Assembly (NCBI GenBank): GCA_023151115.1
Contig: JAKLJP010000006.1
Coordinates: 1-64,000 of the forward strand
Reading direction: 5' to 3'
Length of the DNA: 64,000 nt
DNA from: Anaerolineae bacterium
GTDB taxonomy: Bacteria > Chloroflexota > Anaerolineae > 4572-78 > J111
Shown here: positions 60,654 to 64,000 of the stretch, piece by piece
Position numbering within the stretch: position 1 is the stretch's first letter
Layout: each line of letters starts with the position of its first letter
The notes under the pieces: generated by a model
The model's database searches: none
The model's input: only the letters and a program-made list of their open reading frames with translations
What the model was told of the DNA's origin: nothing
Position numbers and translations under genes: made by a program

Positions 60654-61553
60654 ATGTCCAAATCTATTTTTAACGGTCTGATTCCTCCCTTGTTAACCCC
60701 TCTACTGCCCGACGATACGATTGACCGGCAGAGTGTACAGCGCCTGGTTGAGCATATTTTGGCCGGCGGCGGCAACGGCGTCTTCGCCCTGGGCAGTTCC
60801 GGCGAAGGACCCTTTTTGAGCCTGGATCAACGCCGCAACCTGGTACAAGCGGCGACGAAAGCAATGCGGGGTCGGGGGCTACTGCTGGTGGGTATTTCTG
60901 AGTGCAGTATACGGCGGGTCAAAGGGGTGATGGCTGCGCTTGACCTGCCCGGCGTGGACGCCTTTGTGTTGACTCTGCCCTTTTACGGCCAGTTTAGCCA
61001 ACCCCATATCCAGCGTGATTTCTTTACGGCGGTCGCCGATGAGTCTGTCCGGCCGCTGCTGCTCTACAACATTCCGCAAGCGGTGCATGCCGTAGTCGAA
61101 CCTGAAACCGCAGCCGAGTTGAGCCGACATCCCCGGATTGTGGGTATAAAAGACAGCTTCGGCGATGTGGAACGATTTCAGCGCCTGGTGTGGTTAAGCC
61201 GTGAAACGGATTTGGCGGTTTTGCAGGGGGCCGAATCGGTGGCCGGGCTAAGCATGTTAGCCGGGGCCGATGGGTTAGTTTGCGGCCTGGGTAATCTGGT
61301 CCCGGCCTGGTTTACGGCCATCATCGAGGCGGCCCACGCCAATCAGCCGGACCGGATCCAGGAGATACAACAGCGGGTGGTGGCTCTGGGCCGGCTGCAC
61401 ACGTATAATCACTGGTTGAGCTGCCTAAAAACCGCGGCCAGTTTGTTAGGCTTGTGTGAGCCAATAGTCTCAGCGCCGTTGCCCCGGCTGTCGGCGGATG
61501 AAACGGCTCATATTCGCAGCTTGCTGCAAGAGCAGGGGTTGAGTCCGATTTAA
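60654..61553 (+). CDS. DapA-family lyase, probable 2-keto-3-deoxygluconate aldolase
   Basis: A 299-residue class I aldolase of the DHDPS/N-acetylneuraminate lyase family. The Schiff-base lysine is K166 (GIKDSFG), the conserved Tyr is Y138 (LYNIP), and the phosphate/carboxylate loop is GSSGEGPFLS near 47-56 (GTTGE in DapA). Family members include DapA, KDG aldolase, and 5-keto-4-deoxyglucarate dehydratase. With KduI and KduD next door, cleavage of 2-keto-3-deoxygluconate is the best guess. Confidence 0.85.
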   Translation: MSKSIFNGLIPPLLTPLLPDDTIDRQSVQRLVEHILAGGGNGVFALGSSGEGPFLSLDQRRNLVQAATKAMRGRGLLLVGISECSIRRVKGVMAALDLPGVDAFVLTLPFYGQFSQPHIQRDFFTAVADESVRPLLLYNIPQAVHAVVEPETAAELSRHPRIVGIKDSFGDVERFQRLVWLSRETDLAVLQGAESVAGLSMLAGADGLVCGLGNLVPAWFTAIIEAAHANQPDRIQEIQQRVVALGRLHTYNHWLSCLKTAASLLGLCEPIVSAPLPRLSADETAHIRSLLQEQGLSPI

Positions 61554-61556
61554 CCC

Positions 61557-61585
61557 TTGACAACTCCTCTAAGCGGTGTTATAAT
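61557..61585 (+). promoter_or_regulatory. Perfect sigma70 promoter of the kdu operon
   Basis: TTGACA and TATAAT separated by exactly 17 bases. It begins just after the stop codon of the aldolase gene. The expected start is near 61592, directly before two overlapping operators. Confidence 0.82.
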
Positions 61586-61595
61586 GTTTACTAAT

Positions 61596-61622
61596 TGAAC
61601 TAGTAGTTCATATAATGAACTA
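61596..61622. promoter_or_regulatory. Overlapping operators of the kdu operon
   Basis: TGAACTA-G-TAGTTCA (61596-61610) is a perfect inverted repeat, and its right half also forms AGTTCA-TATAA-TGAACT (61605-61621), the same 6-5-6 site as before the opp operon. Placement just after the start site predicts strong repression. Confidence 0.72.
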
Positions 61623-61684
61623 CTAGTCCCTTATCTTTTTCAAGCACCCCTTCAATCTTTGATGTTTTGGACAAGGAGGTCCTT

Positions 61685-62515
61685 ATGGAAGTACGCTACG
61701 CCCCTGATCCTCCCCGCTTTGAACGGATGAACACCGCTGAGATCAGGCAACATTTTTTGATTGATGATCTGTTTGCGCCGGGCCAGGTCAAGCTGGTCTA
61801 TTGGCATACAGACCGTATGATTATCGGCTCGGTAATGCCAACCGATGCTCCTCTGGCGTTAGAAGCGGGCCGGGAATTGGCAGCCGCCTATTTTGCCGAA
61901 CGCCGTGAAATCGGCGTTATCAATATCGGCGGCGCGGGCCAGATCACCGTTGACGGCGTTACTTATCACCTGGGCAAAAAAGATACGCTCTACATCGGGC
62001 GGGGCAGCCGCCAAATCGAGTTTAGCAGTCTGGCCGCTGCCAATCCAGCCTCGTTTTACCTGATCAGCCTGCCGGCCCACCAGACCTATCCCACTCAATT
62101 AGCGCGGGCGGAAGCCGTCGAAGCGGTTGTCCTGGGCAGTCAGGCCGAGGCTAACCAGCGCCGCCTCTACAAAGTAATTCACCCCGAAGGCATTCAAAGC
62201 TGCCAATTGGTTATGGGGTTTACCGAGTTGGCCGAAGGCAGCATCTGGAACACCATGCCGGCTCACACCCATGAACGTCGCAGCGAAGTTTATTTGTATT
62301 TTGACCTGGCCACCGATGCAGTAGTCTTCCACCTGCTGGGCCAGCCCACCGAAACCCGGCACCTGGTTGTCCGCAACGGCCAGGCGGCCCTTTCGCCCAG
62401 TTGGTCTATCCATTCCGGGGCAGGCACTAAAAATTACACCTTTGTTTGGGCGATGGGTGGAGAAAACCAGGCGTTTAGTGATATGGATGCTGTTAAAATG
62501 GAAGGCTTAGCATGA
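61685..62515 (+). CDS. kduI: 5-keto-4-deoxyuronate isomerase
   Basis: Converts 5-keto-4-deoxyuronate (from pectin or other uronic-acid lyases) to 2,5-diketo-3-deoxygluconate. The zinc-binding motif PAHTHERRSEVYLYFDL gives His, His and Glu ligands, and a third His lies in IHSGAGTKNY; the end GGENQAFSDMD is family-typical. It has 276 residues from ATG 61685, which has AAGGAGGT before it; a TTG six codons upstream is unlikely. Overlaps kduD by 4 bases. Confidence 0.95.
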   Translation: MEVRYAPDPPRFERMNTAEIRQHFLIDDLFAPGQVKLVYWHTDRMIIGSVMPTDAPLALEAGRELAAAYFAERREIGVINIGGAGQITVDGVTYHLGKKDTLYIGRGSRQIEFSSLAAANPASFYLISLPAHQTYPTQLARAEAVEAVVLGSQAEANQRRLYKVIHPEGIQSCQLVMGFTELAEGSIWNTMPAHTHERRSEVYLYFDLATDAVVFHLLGQPTETRHLVVRNGQAALSPSWSIHSGAGTKNYTFVWAMGGENQAFSDMDAVKMEGLA

Positions 62516-63279
62516 TTCTCGATCAGTTTAAACTCGACGGCAAAATAGCCCTGGTGACGGGCTGCAAACGCGGGTTGGGCCAGGCCATGGCCTGCGCTCT
62601 GGCCGAGGCCGGAGCCGACATTATCGGCGTGAGCGCCACACTGGAGCCGTCGGGCAGTGAGGTTGAGCAAAAAATTACGGCTCTGGGCCGCCGCTTTAAG
62701 GGCTATAGCTGCGATTTTGGCGACCGCCAGGCTTTATACGGTTTCATCCAGCAGGTCAAAAGCGATTTCCCCCGGATTGACATCCTGATCAATAACGCCG
62801 GGACGATCCTACGCCAACCGGCCGTCGAACATTCGGATGAATACTGGGATCGGGTGATAAATGTCAATCTGAGCGCCCAATTTATTCTGAGTCGAGAGCT
62901 TGGCCGGGAAATGGTCGAGCGCGGACAGGGCAAGATCGTTTTTGTGGCCTCACTGTTGACTTTTCAGGGCGGCATTTATGTACCCGGTTATGCGGCCAGC
63001 AAAGCCGGGATCGGCCAACTGACCAAAGCCCTGGCTAACGAGTGGGCCGCTAAAGGCGTCAATGTCAATGCCATTGCCCCCGGCTACATGGCTACTGACA
63101 ATACAGCGCCTTTACGCGCTGACGAGCAGCGCAGCCGTTCCATTATGGAACGAATTCCTGCCGGACGCTGGGGCCAGCCGGAGGATATGAAAGGGGCGGT
63201 CGTCTTTTTAAGCTCCAGGGCTTCAGATTACGTCCACGGGACGGTGCTGCTGGTTGACGGCGGTTGGATGGGGCGCTGA
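62512..63279 (+). CDS. kduD: 2-dehydro-3-deoxy-D-gluconate 5-dehydrogenase
   Basis: SDR enzyme reducing 2,5-diketo-3-deoxygluconate to 2-keto-3-deoxygluconate. 255 residues: cofactor loop TGCKRGLGQAMA near 15-26, NNAGT near 94, Ser of VASLLTFQGG, catalytic YAASKAG, and the end LLVDGGWMGR. Its ATG overlaps the kduI stop. The SDR at 48133 is a close paralogue. Confidence 0.93.
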   Translation: MILDQFKLDGKIALVTGCKRGLGQAMACALAEAGADIIGVSATLEPSGSEVEQKITALGRRFKGYSCDFGDRQALYGFIQQVKSDFPRIDILINNAGTILRQPAVEHSDEYWDRVINVNLSAQFILSRELGREMVERGQGKIVFVASLLTFQGGIYVPGYAASKAGIGQLTKALANEWAAKGVNVNAIAPGYMATDNTAPLRADEQRSRSIMERIPAGRWGQPEDMKGAVVFLSSRASDYVHGTVLLVDGGWMGR

Positions 63280-63288
63280 GGGGAGACC

Positions 63289-64000
63289 ATGACCACAGGT
63301 TTCAAAGCAGTTTTGATTGACTACGATGAAGAACTCTTCACTCCGCCGGCCTGGGTTGGCGGTGAATTGGCCCGCTCCGGCGTCGAGTGGGTGGAGGGCC
63401 AGCACCGCACCCCGGAACTGGCCTTGGCGGTGGCCCGCGAGGCGGATGTGGTCCTGGTGCAGTCGGTCCGTCCTCTGTTAACTCGATCCGTTATCGCTCA
63501 ACTGGAGCGCTGCCGCTGTATCGTCCGGCTGGGCGTCGGCTATGACAGCGTGGATGTGGCGGCGGCCACGGCCCACCAGATTCCCGTCTGCAATGTGCCG
63601 GCCTACTGCACCGACGACGTGGCCGACCACACCATTGCCTTGCTTATGGACAGTCTGCGCCACCTGGCCCGGCAGGATCGCTGGATTCGGGCCGGGCGGT
63701 GGGATCGCCGGGCGGCTCGGCCAACCCGCCTTCTACAGGGCAGCACACTGGGGCTAATCGGCCTGGGCCGGATTGGCCGGGCCGTGGCCCGCCGGGTGCG
63801 CGGTTTTGAGCTAACCCTGCTGGTGTCAGACCCTTACCTTGACGCCGAAACCATTGCCCAATTTGGCGGCCAAAAAGTAGAACTGGTCGAATTATTGCAG
63901 CGCTCCGACTTCATCTCGGCCCACTGCCCCCTCACCGACGAAACCTACCACCTGTTGAGCCACCGGGAATTTGAGCAGATGAAAGAGGCCGTCTTTATCG
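63289..64000 (+). CDS. D-isomer-specific 2-hydroxyacid dehydrogenase (partial, runs off window)
   Basis: The frame is open from ATG 63289 to the window end (237 codons, no stop). N-terminal substrate-domain parts are VVLVQSVRPLLTRSVIAQL and RLGVGYDSVDVAAATAHQIP; the cofactor motif is GLIGLGRIGRAVARRV near residues 154-169, followed by VSDPYLDAETI and AHCPLTDETYHLL. It resembles SerA-like or CtBP-like dehydrogenases; the C-terminal catalytic His region is outside the window. 9 bases after kduD, so in the same operon; it may reduce or oxidise a keto-acid of the pathway. Confidence 0.88.
   Translation, partial: MTTGFKAVLIDYDEELFTPPAWVGGELARSGVEWVEGQHRTPELALAVAREADVVLVQSVRPLLTRSVIAQLERCRCIVRLGVGYDSVDVAAATAHQIPVCNVPAYCTDDVADHTIALLMDSLRHLARQDRWIRAGRWDRRAARPTRLLQGSTLGLIGLGRIGRAVARRVRGFELTLLVSDPYLDAETIAQFGGQKVELVELLQRSDFISAHCPLTDETYHLLSHREFEQMKEAVFI

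Overview
The window looks like chromosomal DNA of a Chloroflexota bacterium, probably an Anaerolineae-type heterotroph. This is inferred from gene content, not from a marker gene: there is no rRNA, tRNA or ribosomal protein here. Supporting traits are many GT-C/DUF2079 membrane glycosyltransferases, lipoprotein and Tat-type ABC binding proteins, a COG2229 GTPase, a Flp pilin, and intergenic spaces full of heptanucleotide-built hairpins and miniature transposon-like elements.

Region 1 (about 0.4-18 kb) is a hydrogen/electron-transfer locus. It has a formate/nitrite-type channel; a signalling set (two DRTGG proteins, a CBS pair fused to an RsbW-like ATPase, a PHP protein, a second GHKL ATPase); two NuoE-type and two NuoF-type diaphorase subunits, one NuoF being fused to a complete GltD/NfnB-like FAD/NAD(P) module; a HndB-like ferredoxin; a NuoG-like iron-sulfur subunit; the small and large subunits of a cytoplasmic [NiFe] hydrogenase; its maturation protease; and HypA and HypB. 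The signalling and HndB genes are of the kind normally seen beside [FeFe] hydrogenases, but no H-cluster protein is present. Three promoters here share a CRP/FNR-like site at the same distance from a -10-like hexamer.

Region 2 (18.2-21.3 kb) has two HtrA-like proteases without signal peptides, a NarL/LuxR regulator and a 48-residue Flp pilin. Region 3 (21.5-35.8 kb, minus strand) is a surface-glycan cluster: five large membrane proteins (GT87, DUF2079 and GT39-like), a methyltransferase, an asparagine synthetase, an SGNH protein and a polyprenol-phosphate mannosyltransferase that could make their lipid-linked donor. Region 4 (35.9-39.9 kb) is mixed: esterase, pentapeptide protein plus COG2229 GTPase, a CBS protein and a gamma-carbonic anhydrase, with several mobile-element footprints.

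Region 5 (39.9-64 kb) is carbohydrate catabolism in three blocks. First, a LacI regulator, a CUT1 sugar ABC importer lacking its ATPase, and a GH3 beta-glucosidase. Second, SDR, Gfo/Idh and zinc dehydrogenases divergent from an IclR regulator. Third, an Opp-type importer with a Tat-signal binding protein and an RraA-like protein, divergent from a FadR-type GntR regulator, followed by a KDG-aldolase-like DapA protein, KduI, KduD and a 2-hydroxyacid dehydrogenase cut by the window end. The last two blocks share an inverted-repeat operator (AGTTCA-N5-TGAACT), near-consensus sigma70 promoters, and a likely role in uptake and degradation of unsaturated uronates or related sugar acids.
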